NCBI GenBank assembly: GCA_030652345.1 | Contig: JAUSAU010000110.1 | Coordinates: 1 to 62,120 of the forward strand | Source: Coriobacteriia bacterium | GTDB taxonomy: Bacteria; Actinomycetota; Coriobacteriia; Anaerosomatales; PALSA-660 | Direction: 5' to 3' | Length of the DNA: 62,120 nucleotides | Shown: piece by piece, positions 8,626 to 18,317 of the stretch | Position numbering within the stretch: position 1 is the first letter of the stretch | Layout: every line of letters starts with the position of its first letter | The notes under the pieces: model-generated | What the model saw: only the letters and a program-made list of their open reading frames with translations | What the model was told of the DNA's origin: nothing | The model's database searches: none | Made by a program: the position numbers and the translations under genes

Positions 8626-9189
8626 ATGCGTCCCGTCGTCCTCTACATCGCCACCAGTCTCGACGGCTTCATCGCGCGCGAGGACGGCTCGATCGAGTTC
8701 CTCGACCCGTGGGCCGACGGCGACTACGGCTACGACCGGTTCTACGCCGGGGTGGACACGCTGCTCATCGGCGGCAACACGTACCGCCAGGCGCTCGAGT
8801 TCGAGGAGTGGCCGTATGACGGGAAGCGCGTCATCGTCTTCACGCGCCACATACCCGCCGACGGGGACGAGCGCGTTGAGTTCGTGACCAACGATGTGGC
8901 CGGGTTCACGCGGCGCCTGCGCGCCGAGGACGGGAAGACGATCTGGCTGGTCGGGGGTGCGCAGATCATCGGCACGCTCATCGACGCGGATCTCGTCGAC
9001 GAACTCATCGTCTCGCTCGTGCCGATCATCCTGGGCGCGGGCGTCCCGCTCGTGTGGCCGGGTGAGCGCGACGTCCCGCTCGAACTCGTCAGCTCCGTGG
9101 ACGCCGACGGTGGTGTCGTGCAGATGCGCTACAGGGTGAAGCATCGCCCGGCGGCCGAGCCCGCCGAGGACGAGATCGAGGTCGACTAG
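8626..9189 (+). CDS. Dihydrofolate reductase-like (RibD C-terminal) protein
   Basis: A 187-residue NADPH-binding reductase of the RibD_C/DHFR-like family (YyaP/YwjB type). The start VVLYIATSLDGFIAREDG is the signature, followed by GGNTYRQ, RVIVFTRH and the cofactor-binding IWLVGGAQIIGTL segment. Family members often act as deaminase-reductase relatives with unproven substrates. The ATG at 8626 has a strong GGAGGTGG site. The acidic tail after residue 170 is dispensable in the family. Its last codons overlap the convergent AraC/methyltransferase gene by 4 bp. Confidence 0.85.
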   Translation: MRPVVLYIATSLDGFIAREDGSIEFLDPWADGDYGYDRFYAGVDTLLIGGNTYRQALEFEEWPYDGKRVIVFTRHIPADGDERVEFVTNDVAGFTRRLRAEDGKTIWLVGGAQIIGTLIDADLVDELIVSLVPIILGAGVPLVWPGERDVPLELVSSVDADGGVVQMRYRVKHRPAAEPAEDEIEVD

Positions 9190-10007
9190 GCCTTGCGTTC
9201 GACCGCGAGCAACCGTTCCTTGCGGTGGACACCCCACTTGTAGCCGCCGAGCCCGCCGTCGGTCCGCACGACGCGGTGACACGGTACGAGCAGGGCGACG
9301 TGGTTGTCGCCGCACGCGCTCGCGACGGCACGCTGGGCCGTCGGTCGTCCGATGTTCTTCGCCAGCTCACCGTAGGTGATGGTCCGGCCCGCCGGGATCA
9401 GGCGCAGGGCGCTCCACACGCGCCGCTGGAACTCGGTGCCGTGCAGATCGAGGGGCAGGTCCGGAAGTCCCGTACGGCCCTCCAGATAGGCGAGTACGGC
9501 GGCGGTCTCGTCCCTGACGGCATCGTCATCACGCATGAGTCCCGCCGCACCGAACTCCGCCTCGAGCCCGGATATGAGCGTCGCCTCGTCGTCGGCGAGC
9601 ATGATGGCGCAGACACCGGCGTCGGTGATGCCGACCAGCACGAGGCCGAGCGGGGAGGATTCGATCCCGTAGCGGATGCTGAGACCGGCGCCGCGGCGAC
9701 GGTAGGCGTCGGGTGACATCCCGGTGCGCTTGCGGGTCGCCTCGTATGCGCCCCGGCTCGACCCGAATCCGGCGTCGTAAGCGGCGGTGCTGATGTCGGC
9801 GCCATCGCGAAGGCCGCTCTTGAGCGCCTCGACGCGCAGCGCTGTCTGGTACTGCTTCGGCGAGAGCCCGAAGCGTGCGGTGAACGCCCGCTGGAGGTGA
9901 GACGCGCTCAGCCCGACCTCACCGGCGAGCCGTTCCAGCGTCACCGTCTCGGCTGCGTGCGCCTCGAGGTACGTCGCCGCCGCGGTCACCGCGTCTTCAT
10001 CCGCCAT
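9186..10007 (-). CDS. AraC-type regulator fused to methylated-DNA cysteine methyltransferase
   Basis: A 273-residue Ada-like fusion. Residues 1-105 form an AraC/XylS helix-turn-helix pair (LERLAGEVGLSASHLQRAF and GFGSSRGAYEATRKRTGMSP). Residues 110-273 are an O6-alkylguanine-DNA alkyltransferase with FQRRVWSALRLIPAGRTITY and the active-site PCHRVV motif followed by GGLGGYKWG. The N-terminal Zn/Cys phosphotriester-repair domain of E. coli Ada is missing, so the usual methyl sensor is absent. How the HTH half is switched is therefore unclear. The protein repairs O6-methylguanine and probably regulates its own or related genes. Confidence 0.9.
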   Translation of the reverse strand: MADEDAVTAAATYLEAHAAETVTLERLAGEVGLSASHLQRAFTARFGLSPKQYQTALRVEALKSGLRDGADISTAAYDAGFGSSRGAYEATRKRTGMSPDAYRRRGAGLSIRYGIESSPLGLVLVGITDAGVCAIMLADDEATLISGLEAEFGAAGLMRDDDAVRDETAAVLAYLEGRTGLPDLPLDLHGTEFQRRVWSALRLIPAGRTITYGELAKNIGRPTAQRAVASACGDNHVALLVPCHRVVRTDGGLGGYKWGVHRKERLLAVERKA

Positions 10008-10099
10008 TCCCGGGCCTTTCGTGATCGCTCGAACTGCCGGTGCCTATCGTGCGCCCCGACGATCGCGTGCGCCATCCGATTCTTGCGGCGCGGCGCGGA

Positions 10100-10678
10100 C
10101 TACAGCCGCGTGGCCTGCAGGCCCATCGCCGTGACGGTCGCCGCGATCGAGGGCGCACCGAGCGCCTCCCGGCACCGCAGCGCGATGGTCGCGCACGCCA
10201 CCGCATCGGACTCGGCCTCGTGGTGGTTGAGCACGATGCCGCAGTGATCGCAGACGATATCGAGCTTGTGCGCGTGCAGCTCCGGGAAGGCGCGCCGTGC
10301 CATCAACACGGTGCACACGTAGTGCGACTCGGGCGTCTCGAGGCCGTGCCCGGCCACTAGAGCTCGTAGGACGCCGACGTCGAACGAGGCGTTGTGAGCG
10401 AGCAGGTGCGCGCCTTCGAGGTAGGGAAGCAGCACCGGCCACAGCTCAGCGAAGGTCGGCTCGCTCTCGGTGTCGGCGGGCCGGATCCCATGGACGCGGG
10501 TGTTCCAGTACTCGTAGCGGTTCCCCGGAGGCCGGATGAGCCACGAGGCGCGCTCGACGAGTTCTCCGTCGCGGATGACCGCGAGGCCGAGCGCACACGC
10601 GCTGTCGCGGTGCCGGGTGGCGGTCTCGAAGTCGATGGCGACCCACGTGTCGTGCGGGTCGTGGCGCGGTGGGGTCAC
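10100..10678 (-). CDS. DEDDh 3'-5' exonuclease (DnaQ-like)
   Basis: A 192-residue exonuclease of the DnaQ/epsilon family. ExoI is VAIDFETA with the metal-binding Asp and Glu, ExoII is LLAHNASFDVGVL, and ExoIII is HHEAESDAVA with the His and Asp spaced as in DEDDh enzymes. Such stand-alone proteins trim DNA or RNA 3' ends with two metal ions. The intermediate segment YWNTRVHGIRPADTE is typical of this subgroup. No polymerase domain or BRCT tail is present. It stands head to head with the TetR gene. Confidence 0.9.
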   Translation of the reverse strand: MTPPRHDPHDTWVAIDFETATRHRDSACALGLAVIRDGELVERASWLIRPPGNRYEYWNTRVHGIRPADTESEPTFAELWPVLLPYLEGAHLLAHNASFDVGVLRALVAGHGLETPESHYVCTVLMARRAFPELHAHKLDIVCDHCGIVLNHHEAESDAVACATIALRCREALGAPSIAATVTAMGLQATRL

Positions 10679-10751
10679 GTCGTCGGCCTTCGGCGGTGGC
10701 GGGAGTCACGCGCGTCAGCCTAGCACGCCGGGGGGTCGGGGCGGTCGGGAG

Positions 10752-10781
10752 TTGACTCGGTTCCCGCCCGGAGGGTACAAA
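10752..10781 (+). promoter_or_regulatory. Promoter of the tetR-ABC transporter operon
   Basis: TTGACT (10752-10757) and TACAAA (10776-10781) are separated by 18 bp and stand about 50 bp before the TetR start. The palindromic operator begins directly after the -10 box. Confidence 0.65.
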
Positions 10782-10782
10782 G

Positions 10783-10799
10783 TGACTGACGGTCAGTCA
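10783..10799. promoter_or_regulatory. TetR-type operator, perfect palindrome
   Basis: TGACTGACGGTCAGTCA is a perfect inverted repeat with 8-bp arms around one central G. It overlaps the expected transcription start of the tetR gene, immediately 3' of the -10 box, which is the position for autorepression by the TetR protein encoded 32 bp downstream. Arms of the TGACTGAC type are common for TetR regulators of efflux operons. Confidence 0.8.
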
Positions 10800-10830
10800 A
10801 CACCAGCAAGCACCCGAAAGGGGCCCCGCC

Positions 10831-11526
10831 ATGGCCCGTGTCGTCAAAGCCCGCGAAGAACGCACCGACGAGTTGCTGGACACGGCCCAGGTCCTCTTCG
10901 CCGAGCGCGGCTATCACGATACGAGCGTCCAGGCGATCACGGACGCCGCCGGCGTCGCCAAGGGCCTGTTCTATCACTACTTCGACTCCAAAGAGGACCT
11001 GCTGGACGCGTTGGCGAAGCGCGAGGTCGAGCGGATCTTCGAGGCGGTCTACGCGAAGTCCCGCGAGATCGAGGGCGTCCCGCTCGACGAGCTCGCCCTG
11101 CTCCTCGGCATGCTCGCGAACTGGGAGCTCAACGAGGCGCAGGCGCTCACGGGTGCGCTCCTCCATGTCATGTACGGCGACGGCAACGCCAGTCTCCGTC
11201 ACCGGCTGTATGAGCGATGGGGCGACTTGCTCAAGCCACTCGTCACCGAGCTGATCGACGAGGGGAACGCGCTCGGTCAGACGGACGTCGAGGATCCGGA
11301 GGCCACCGCGGAGGTGCTGGTGAGCATGCTCTCGGGCATGGGCGACCGGCTCATGGGCGTCCTCATGATCGGGGGGAGCGACTCGGTGGACCTCGTGGTT
11401 CGCAGTCTCGAGGCGGCCGAACGTGCGGCGGAGCGAACCCTGGGCGCGGCTGCGGGAACGCTCCACGTCTACGACCACGCGACCATCCGGCCCTCGCTGC
11501 TGGCGCTCATCGAGAAAGGGGCGTGA
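10831..11526 (+). CDS. TetR-family transcriptional regulator
   Basis: A 231-residue one-component repressor. The N-terminal helix-turn-helix is canonical: LDTAQVLFAERGYHDTSVQA then ITDAAGVAKGLFYHYF with SKEDLL. The C-terminal ligand-binding region (residues 60-231) is helical and divergent. ATG 10831 follows GAAAGGGG. The gene is the first of a three-gene operon with an ABC ATPase and an FtsX-type permease, with its stop overlapping the ATPase start. It therefore probably senses a substrate of that transporter and represses the operon through the palindrome at 10783-10799. Confidence 0.92.
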   Translation: MARVVKAREERTDELLDTAQVLFAERGYHDTSVQAITDAAGVAKGLFYHYFDSKEDLLDALAKREVERIFEAVYAKSREIEGVPLDELALLLGMLANWELNEAQALTGALLHVMYGDGNASLRHRLYERWGDLLKPLVTELIDEGNALGQTDVEDPEATAEVLVSMLSGMGDRLMGVLMIGGSDSVDLVVRSLEAAERAAERTLGAAAGTLHVYDHATIRPSLLALIEKGA

Positions 11527-12272
11527 GCGACGTGACGCTCGTGACCGCGCAGTCCGACACGCTCTGCCTGCTCGAGGACGTCACCAAGTCCTACACGATG
11601 GGCGAGGTCGAGGTGCATGCGCTCAACCACACCGACCTGCTCATCCCGCGCGGCGAGTTCGTCGCTATCCTGGGCCCGTCGGGCTCGGGCAAGACCACCC
11701 TGCTCAACCTGCTCGGAGGTATCGACTCGCCCACACTCGGCCGCATCGTCATCGACGGCGAGGACATCTCGACCTACAACCAGCGCGACCTGACACTGTT
11801 CCGTCGCCGCAAGGTCGGCTTCGTCTTCCAGTTCTTCAACCTGATCCCGACGCTGAACGCACGGGAGAACGTCGAGTTCGCGCTCGAGCTTGCGACGCGC
11901 GACGGTTCGTCGCTCCCGATGACCGCGGCCGGTCTGCTCGAGAAGGTGGGGCTCGGCGCGCGCATGGATCACTTCCCGAACCAGCTGTCGGGCGGGGAAC
12001 AGCAGCGCGTCGCCGTGGCCCGTGCGCTGGCGAAGGACCCGGCACTCGTGCTCGGCGACGAGCCGACCGGCAATCTGGACTTCCGCACCGGCAAGCTCGT
12101 CCTGGGTGCGTTGCGCGACGTAGCGACGATCGGCGGCAAGACCGTCGTCGTGGTCACACACAACCAGCCGCTCGCCCAGGTCGCGGACCGCGTGCTGCAC
12201 ATCCGCGACGGCCGCATCGCCGATGTCGTGGTCAACGAGAACCCCCTGTCGCCCGACGAGATCGAGTGGTGA
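11523..12272 (+). CDS. ABC transporter ATP-binding protein (LolD/MacB type)
   Basis: A 249-residue ATPase. Walker A is GPSGSGKTT, the Q-loop is [12 protein letters not shown], the signature is [15 protein letters not shown], Walker B is [12 protein letters not shown] and the H-loop is VVVVTHN. The [10 protein letters not shown] and EPTGNLD features place it in the LolD/MacB/FtsE group that powers mechanotransmission with FtsX-type permeases. GTG 11523 overlaps the tetR stop and follows AAAGGGG; GTG 11532 is an in-frame alternative. Substrates of this class include lipoproteins, antimicrobial peptides and envelope signals. Confidence 0.93.
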   Translation: MSDVTLVTAQSDTLCLLEDVTKSYTMGEVEVHALNHTDLLIPRGEFVAILGPSGSGKTTLLNLLGGIDSPTLGRIVIDGEDISTYNQRDLTLFRRRKVGFVFQFFNLIPTLNARENVEFALELATRDGSSLPMTAAGLLEKVGLGARMDHFPNQLSGGEQQRVAVARALAKDPALVLGDEPTGNLDFRTGKLVLGALRDVATIGGKTVVVVTHNQPLAQVADRVLHIRDGRIADVVVNENPLSPDEIEW

Positions 12273-12278
12273 CGCGCA

Positions 12279-14654
12279 GTGCGCACGCTCCTGCTCAAGA
12301 CATGGCGTGACCTGCTGGCCCGCAAAGGCCAGTTCGGCGCGCTCATCCTGCTCGTCTCGCTCGGGATACTCAGCTTCGTCGCGTTCCTGACCGGCTATCT
12401 CGACCTCACCGCCTCGGTGGAGCGGGCGATCAGCGAGCTCAAGTTCGCCGACTTCTCCGTGAGCGTTCTCGGGGCGCCGCGCGGTGAGATCGCCGCTATC
12501 GGGCGCATTACGGGCGTGCGGGCGGTCGAGGGGCGGCTGATCGTCGACACCGGCCTCGAGGTGGGAGACGGCAAGCAGCCGGTCGCGCGGCTGATCGGCG
12601 TCCCGGTCGATCATCGTCCGCGCGTCAACGACCTCCTGATCGAGCAGGGCCGCTACCTCATCGGCGAGGGCCGTCGCGAGGTGCTCGTCCACACGAAGTA
12701 CGCCCGCGACACGGGGACGGCTGTGGGCGATGCGATCACGGTCCGACTCGGTAAGGAGCACCGCGACCTGCGCGTGGTCGGCATCGTGGCGAGCCCCGAG
12801 TACATGTACGCGATCCGCGAGAAGGGCGATCTTCCGTCGACCGGCGAGTTCGCCGCACTCTTCGTCCCTCAGCGTGACGTGGAGGAGATGTTCGGGCACC
12901 CGGGCACCTTCACTGATGCGGCGGTGCTCGTGGAGAGCGGCTACGACGTCGACCGTGTGATGGCGGCCGTGGAGGAAGAGCTCGAGCCGTACGGCGTCGT
13001 CGAGGCCGTACTGCGCGCCGACCAGCCGTCGCACTTCTCGCTCGGCGAGGAGATCAGGCAGAACCAGACGATGGCGTATGCGATGCCCGCGCTGATCCTG
13101 CTCATCTCCGCGAGCTCGCTCTTCATCGCACTGTCGCGGCTCGTCACGTCCCAGCGCGGCGAGATCGGGCTCGCCAAGGCGCTCGGCTACACGGACGGGC
13201 AGGTGCTCGTCCACTACATGCTCTTCTCGCTGTTCATCGCGGGCACCGGCTCGGTGCTCGGTATCGTGCTCGGCGACCTCGTCGCGCGCGAGATCGCACG
13301 GCAGTACGTCACATTGCTCGGTGTGCCCTACATGGACCACCACTACTACCCGCAGGTCATCGGCGGAGCGGTCCTGCTCAGTCTGGTCGCCTGCGTCGCG
13401 GCCGGGCTCGGCCCCGCGTGGCGCAGCGCGCGCATGGCGCCCGCGCAGGCGATGCACTCGGACCCGAACGTGGCGGTCGCGGGAGGACGGCGGCCGCTGC
13501 TCGAGAAGGCGCTGGGATGGGCGATGCCGCGTTCGTTCACCTTCCGGATCCCGCTTCGCAACGTGTTCCGCGCGCGCCGGCGCAGCGCGTACACCATCGT
13601 CGGGATCGCGTTCGCGCTGATCATGACCGTGGCGACGCAGTCGTCGTTCGACTCGATCGCGTCGCTCATCGACACGGTGTTCACGCGGGGCGAGCGCTGG
13701 GACGTGGTCGCGGTCTACGATGCGCCGTTCGGCGGCGAGCGGCTCGCGGAGGTCCGGCGCTGGAACGGCGTGACGCAGGCCCAGGGTGCGCTCATGGTGC
13801 CGACGGAACTCACGGTCGGCGGCAGGACGCACGAGGGGGTCGTGACCGCGATGGATCCGGCGGCGACGTTCCACGGATTCGACATCACCTCGGGCGATGG
13901 TGCCCGCGACACGCTCGCACGCGGCGAGGCCGTGCTCTCCGTCGGGCTGGCGCGGAAGCTCGGGGTGAAGGTCGGGGACACCCTCTCGGCCAAGACGCCG
14001 TTCCGGGACGAGCGCACGCCCATCCGGGTGGGCGCCATCAGCGACGAGCCGCTCGGCGCGCCGGCGTTCGTGTCGCTGCAGAAGGCGCAGGACCTGCTCG
14101 GCACGTCGATGACGTCCTACAACACCATCTACGTGGACGTGGGACCGCGCAGCGCGACGGTGACGAAGGACGAACTGCTCGAACTGCCGGGCGCCGTGAG
14201 CGTCAACGTGAAGGCGAGCATGCTCACGAGCCTCGTCCAGATGATGGAGTTCTCGACCTTCTACCAGGGCATCCTCTTCGCGTTCGGTTTCGCGATGGCG
14301 TTCGTCGTCATCTACACGACCTTCACGTCCAACATCCTCGAGCGCACTCGCGAGATCGCGACGATGAGGACGATCGGGGAGAGCAACGGGCGCCTGGCCG
14401 TCATGGTGACCGTCGAGAACCTGCTCCTGGCGGTGGCGGGGATCCCCCTGGGCGTCTGGCTCGGTCTCAGGGCCGCAGAGGCGATCTATGCGTCGTTCTC
14501 ATCGGAGGCGTACTCGCTCAAGGCGATCATCGTGCCCCAATCCATCGCGGCACTCGTCGGACTCACGATCGTCGTGCTGCTGCTTTCCGAGATGCCGGCG
14601 ATCCTGCGCATCTTCCGCATGGACCTCGCGGAGTCGACGAAGGTGATGGAGTAG
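12279..14654 (+). CDS. ABC transporter permease, FtsX family (duplicated)
   Basis: A 791-residue permease with two FtsX-like units, each made of a large MacB-type periplasmic/extracellular domain and a membrane bundle. Hydrophobic helices are visible near residues 18-38, 270-290 and 315-400 and, in the second half, near 435-455 and 660-770. The segment EIGLAKALGYTDGQVL and its C-terminal counterpart EIATMRTIGESNGRLAVM are the typical FtsX coupling signatures. GTG 12279 stands 6 bp after the ATPase stop. The domain layout resembles eight-to-ten-helix permeases of Gram-positives used for peptide sensing or envelope export. Confidence 0.9.
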   Translation: MRTLLLKTWRDLLARKGQFGALILLVSLGILSFVAFLTGYLDLTASVERAISELKFADFSVSVLGAPRGEIAAIGRITGVRAVEGRLIVDTGLEVGDGKQPVARLIGVPVDHRPRVNDLLIEQGRYLIGEGRREVLVHTKYARDTGTAVGDAITVRLGKEHRDLRVVGIVASPEYMYAIREKGDLPSTGEFAALFVPQRDVEEMFGHPGTFTDAAVLVESGYDVDRVMAAVEEELEPYGVVEAVLRADQPSHFSLGEEIRQNQTMAYAMPALILLISASSLFIALSRLVTSQRGEIGLAKALGYTDGQVLVHYMLFSLFIAGTGSVLGIVLGDLVAREIARQYVTLLGVPYMDHHYYPQVIGGAVLLSLVACVAAGLGPAWRSARMAPAQAMHSDPNVAVAGGRRPLLEKALGWAMPRSFTFRIPLRNVFRARRRSAYTIVGIAFALIMTVATQSSFDSIASLIDTVFTRGERWDVVAVYDAPFGGERLAEVRRWNGVTQAQGALMVPTELTVGGRTHEGVVTAMDPAATFHGFDITSGDGARDTLARGEAVLSVGLARKLGVKVGDTLSAKTPFRDERTPIRVGAISDEPLGAPAFVSLQKAQDLLGTSMTSYNTIYVDVGPRSATVTKDELLELPGAVSVNVKASMLTSLVQMMEFSTFYQGILFAFGFAMAFVVIYTTFTSNILERTREIATMRTIGESNGRLAVMVTVENLLLAVAGIPLGVWLGLRAAEAIYASFSSEAYSLKAIIVPQSIAALVGLTIVVLLLSEMPAILRIFRMDLAESTKVME

Positions 14655-14689
14655 GGCGTGCCGAGTGGTCGCCGAATGGTCGGCGTTGC

Positions 14690-14719
14690 TTGACCCCGGC
14701 GATGGGCGGCGGGTAGTAT
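14690..14719 (+). promoter_or_regulatory. Promoter of tRNA-Phe
   Basis: TTGACC (14690-14695) and TAGTAT (14714-14719) are 18 bp apart, ending 13 bp before the first base of the tRNA. Confidence 0.6.
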
Positions 14720-14732
14720 TTGCGGGCACCAT

Positions 14733-14808
14733 GGCCAGGTAGCTCAGTTGGTAGAGCAGGGGACTGAAAATTCCCGTGTCGGCGGTTCAAGTCCGTCTCT
14801 GGCCACCA
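14733..14808 (+). tRNA. tRNA-Phe (GAA)
   Basis: A 76-nt tRNA that folds into a full cloverleaf. The acceptor GGCCAGG pairs with TCTGGCC (one G-U). The anticodon stem is GGGGA/TTCCC around the loop CTGAAAA, giving anticodon GAA. The T arm is GGCGG-TTCAAGT-CCGTC. The discriminator base is A and the CCA end is encoded in the DNA. Confidence 0.97.
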
Positions 14809-14819
14809 TCGTGCATCCG

Positions 14820-14852
14820 AGAGCTCCAGTCCCCGTGACTGGGGCTCTTTGC
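14820..14852 (+). terminator. Intrinsic terminator after tRNA-Phe
   Basis: AGAGCTCCAG and CTGGGGCTCT form a 10-bp stem with one G-U pair and a 9-nt loop, followed by TT. It starts 12 bp after the tRNA CCA end. Confidence 0.7.
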
Positions 14853-14891
14853 GTCCCCCGCTCCGCTCGGCGGACGAGCGGGTGCCTTCTG

Positions 14892-14919
14892 TTTGCGAAC
14901 TCGTTGGCAGGCATATACT
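14892..14919 (+). promoter_or_regulatory. Candidate promoter of the six-PAS kinase
   Basis: TATACT (14914-14919) is preceded by TTTGCG at 16 bp. It is located about 105 bp before the kinase start and after the tRNA terminator. Confidence 0.45.
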
Positions 14920-15023
14920 TCTCGCTAACCGGAGCCGCGCCACCGAGTGCGGTGTGCGGAGCGGTCGGGCGATCGGCCGAGCAGGGCGATGGGGCATGGG
15001 AATCCGGGCGGGGAGCAGTCGCG

Positions 15024-18000
15024 ATGAAGGCCGACGACGAGTTCTACCACAGACTCATCAAGTCGATGTCCGAGGGGTTCGCCCACTGCCGCATGGTGCT
15101 CGACGACGTCGGCGCTCCCGTCGACTTCGAGTATCTCGAGGTCAACGACGCATTCGGTCGGCTCACCGGGCTGAGTGACGTCGAGGGCATGCTCGTGTCG
15201 GACGTCATCCCGGGTATCCGCGAAACGAACCCCGAACTGCTCGAGGTCTACGGGCGGGTCGCCTTGACCGGTGAGCCCGTGGAGTTCGAGACCTCCGTCC
15301 ACTCGCTCGGTCTCGAGCTCCAGATATCAGCGTATCGATCGGAGCCGGGATCCTTCGTCGCTATCTTCACGGACATCACCGGACGCAAGCGCGCGGAGGC
15401 GGACCTCCGTGCCAGCGAGGAGCGCTTCGCTGAGCTCTTCGAGCAGGCTCCTCTGGGATACCAGTCACTCGACGAAGACGGCCGCTTCCTCGAGGTGAAC
15501 GAGATGTGGCTCGACACGCTCGGCTTCGCCCGCGAAGAGGTGCTCGGGGCGTGGTTCGGGGACTTCCTGGCTCCCGAGTTCGTCGAACCGTTCCGCGAGC
15601 GCTTCCCGCTGTTCAAGGAGCGAGGGGCGATCCACTCCGAGTTCCAGATGCTTCACAAGAGTGGCGCGAGGCGCACGATCGCATTCGAGGGCCGCATCGC
15701 TCATCACGCAGATGGCACTTTCAAGCAGACGCACTGCATCCTCACCGATATCACGGAGCGCGCCAGGGCCGAGGCGGCCCTGCGCGAAAGTGAGGACACG
15801 TTCAAATTCCTGTTCGAACGCTCGGTCGTCGCAAGCTCACTCACCTCACCGGGCGGCGAGATCCGCGTGAACGATGCATTTCGCGCCCTGCTCGGATACA
15901 ACGTCGGAGGAACTCGCCGACGGCGCGACGTGGCGGCAGATCACCCACCCGGACGACGTCGCGGCGAGCGAGGCAGTGATCGCCTCACTCATCGTCGGCG
16001 ATCTGTCGTCCGCGCGGTTCGAGAAGCGCTACCTCCACAAGGATGGAAGCGTCATCTGGGTAGACGTGAGTACGTCCTTGCGACGAAGCGATAGTGGCGA
16101 GCCCGAGTACTTCATGACAACGATCGTCGACATCACCGAGCGCAGGAGGGCCGAAGAGGAGTTGCGACGCACGACGGCGACCCTCCAGGCCGCGATGGAC
16201 CAGAGCCCCGCGGGCATCGCGATCGCCGATGCCCCCGACGGTGCACTGCGCTACGTGAACGAAGCCGGCCTGCTCATCGGCGGAGGCGATGCCGCGACTC
16301 TCACGGATAGTGTCGGCATCGCCGAGTATGTGGCGAGTTGGCAGCTCCTCGATACCGACGGCAGGCCCCTCGAGGCCGATGAAGTGCCGCTCGCGCGCGC
16401 CATCATGTTCGGCGAGACGAACAGCCGTGAGTTCGTCATCAAGCGGGCCGAGGGTGACGAGCGCACGGTCCTGAGCAATGCCGCCCCGATCAGGGACGAC
16501 GACGGAGCGGTAGTCTCCGCGGTCGTCGTGTTCACCGATATCACCGAGCAGAAGAGGTCGGCCGACGAGCTCCAGCGGTCCCAGATGCTCCTCAACTCCA
16601 GCTTGGAGGCCCAGAAGGACACGATCCACTTCTCGATCGACGCTGACTACCGGTATCTGTTCTTCAACCAGGCCCAGGTCGACGCGATGAGGTTCGCCTA
16701 CGGGATCGAGATCGAGATCGGCATGTGCGTCCTCGACTGCATCACCTCGGACGACGATCGGATCGCGGCCAAGGAGAACTACGACCGGGCACTCGCGGGT
16801 GAGTCCCATTCGAACGTCCGGGTCTACGGCGATGTCCAGCTCGCCTACTACGAGAGCTACTTCAATCCGATCGTCGATGAGAGTGGCGCGGTCGTCGGCG
16901 CGACCGGCCTCGCCCGGGACATCTCCGAGCGTAAGGCGGCGGAGGATGCACTCCGGGACAGCGAAGAGCGCCTGAGCCGCGCGGTCGCGCAAGCTCCGAT
17001 ACCGATGATGATCCACGCTGAGGACGGCACCGTCGTCCAGATCAATCGGGAGTGGGAGCGCATCACAGGCTACGCGCTCGCCGACATCCCGACGACAGCC
17101 GAGTGGACGCGTCTGGCATATGGAGCCGGGGCGGCGTCGGTCCGCGAGGATATCGAGCGGCTCTACGGGCTCGGAGAACCGAAGGACGAAGGGGAGTACG
17201 TCATCCGCACAAAGGACGGCCGGGAGCGGGTCTGGTACTTCCGTTCGTCTCTGCTCGGCGCAGTCGCCGATGGCCGTCGGACCGTCATCAGCACCGCGCT
17301 GGACATCACCGAGCGCAAGCACGCGGAGGACGAGGTACTGCGCTTGAACGCGGAGCTCGAGCAGCGCGTGCAGGAGCGCACTGAAGAGCTCAACGCCTCC
17401 AACGAGGAACTGAGCGCGTCGAACGAGGAGCTTTCGGCCATCAACGAGGAGCTCGCAGGGGCCAACGCGCAGCTCAACGAGATGAACGTCAAGGTCGAGG
17501 AGGCGAACCGCGCCAAGACGGACTTCCTGGCGGCGATGAGCCACGAGCTCAGGACACCCCTCAACTCGATCATCGGATTCTCGGGCGTCCTGCTCCAGGG
17601 GCTGTCCGGTTCGCTCGGCGACGAGCAGCGCAGGCAGGTCGCGATGATCAACAATTCGGGACGGCACCTGCTGGCCCTCATCAACGAGGTGCTCGATCTC
17701 GCCAAGGTCGAGTCATCACAACACAGGCCGGTGTTCAGTAATGCCGACGTCGGCGCGCTCGTCCTCGAGATGTTCGAGACGATACGTCCGATGGCCGAGG
17801 CCAAGGGACTCGAGATGCGCCGGGAGATCCCCGCGGGGTCGATCCCGATCCTCACCGACGCGCTTCGGGTCGACCAGATCGTGCTCAACCTGCTCGGCAA
17901 CGCGGTCAAGTTCACCGAGGCCGGGTACGTCTCGGCCCGCGTCGAGCAGGACGACCATGGCGTGACCGTCACGGTCGAGGACTCCGGCTGCGGTATCGGC

Positions 18001-18232
18001 GCCGAGGATCTCGACCGCGTGTTCGAGGACTTCTATCAGGTCCTTCCACACAGCAGCGCGAAGAGTGAGGGAACCGGGCTCGGATTGGGCCGTGTGCCTG
18101 CGCCTCGCCGAGTCCATCGGGGCGATCATCGAAGTCGCCAGCGAGCCGGGTCGTGGTTCGGTGTTCACGCTCCGCGTCCCGGATCGATCCCTCGCTGACA
18201 GCTCGAGCGGCTCGACGGCGAGGGGGATCTAG
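15024..18232 (+). pseudogene. Six-PAS sensor histidine kinase broken by two +1 frameshifts
   Basis: Reading in three successive frames gives one protein of about 1068 residues. Six PAS/PAC units, each ending in a DIT(E/G)xxRAE-like linker, are followed by a long coiled coil with repeated SNEELSASNEELS, a HisKA domain (SHELRTPLNSIIGFSG) and an HATPase_c domain (LNLLGNAVKFTEAG, DSGCGIG, GTGLGL). The frame changes at about 15900, inside the third PAS domain (GY then TSEELADG resumes), and again at the GGG run 18087-18089, in the G2 box, where [11 protein letters not shown] resumes. Each break is explained by one extra base. ATG 15024 follows GGGGAG. Either the gene is decaying or the sequence has errors. 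The segments would otherwise be 15024-16094 and about 15874-18198. Confidence 0.85.
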
Positions 18233-18317
18233 CGCTCGAGGGTCTCTCGGCCGCGGTTGCGCTAGTGTGTGCGTGGTCGTGTTCTTCTCTGCTCTCACCC
18301 ATCTTCAGGAGGTCCAC

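Noticed and set aside
11469..13874. 801-residue open frame antisense to the ABC transporter genes
   Set aside because: Low-complexity Arg/Asp/Glu/His translation with no motif; the sense strand has clear Walker and FtsX motifs.
14733..14852. tRNA-Phe as an integration site with adjacent island
   Set aside because: No integrase, no duplicated tRNA 3' end downstream and no change in composition were seen.
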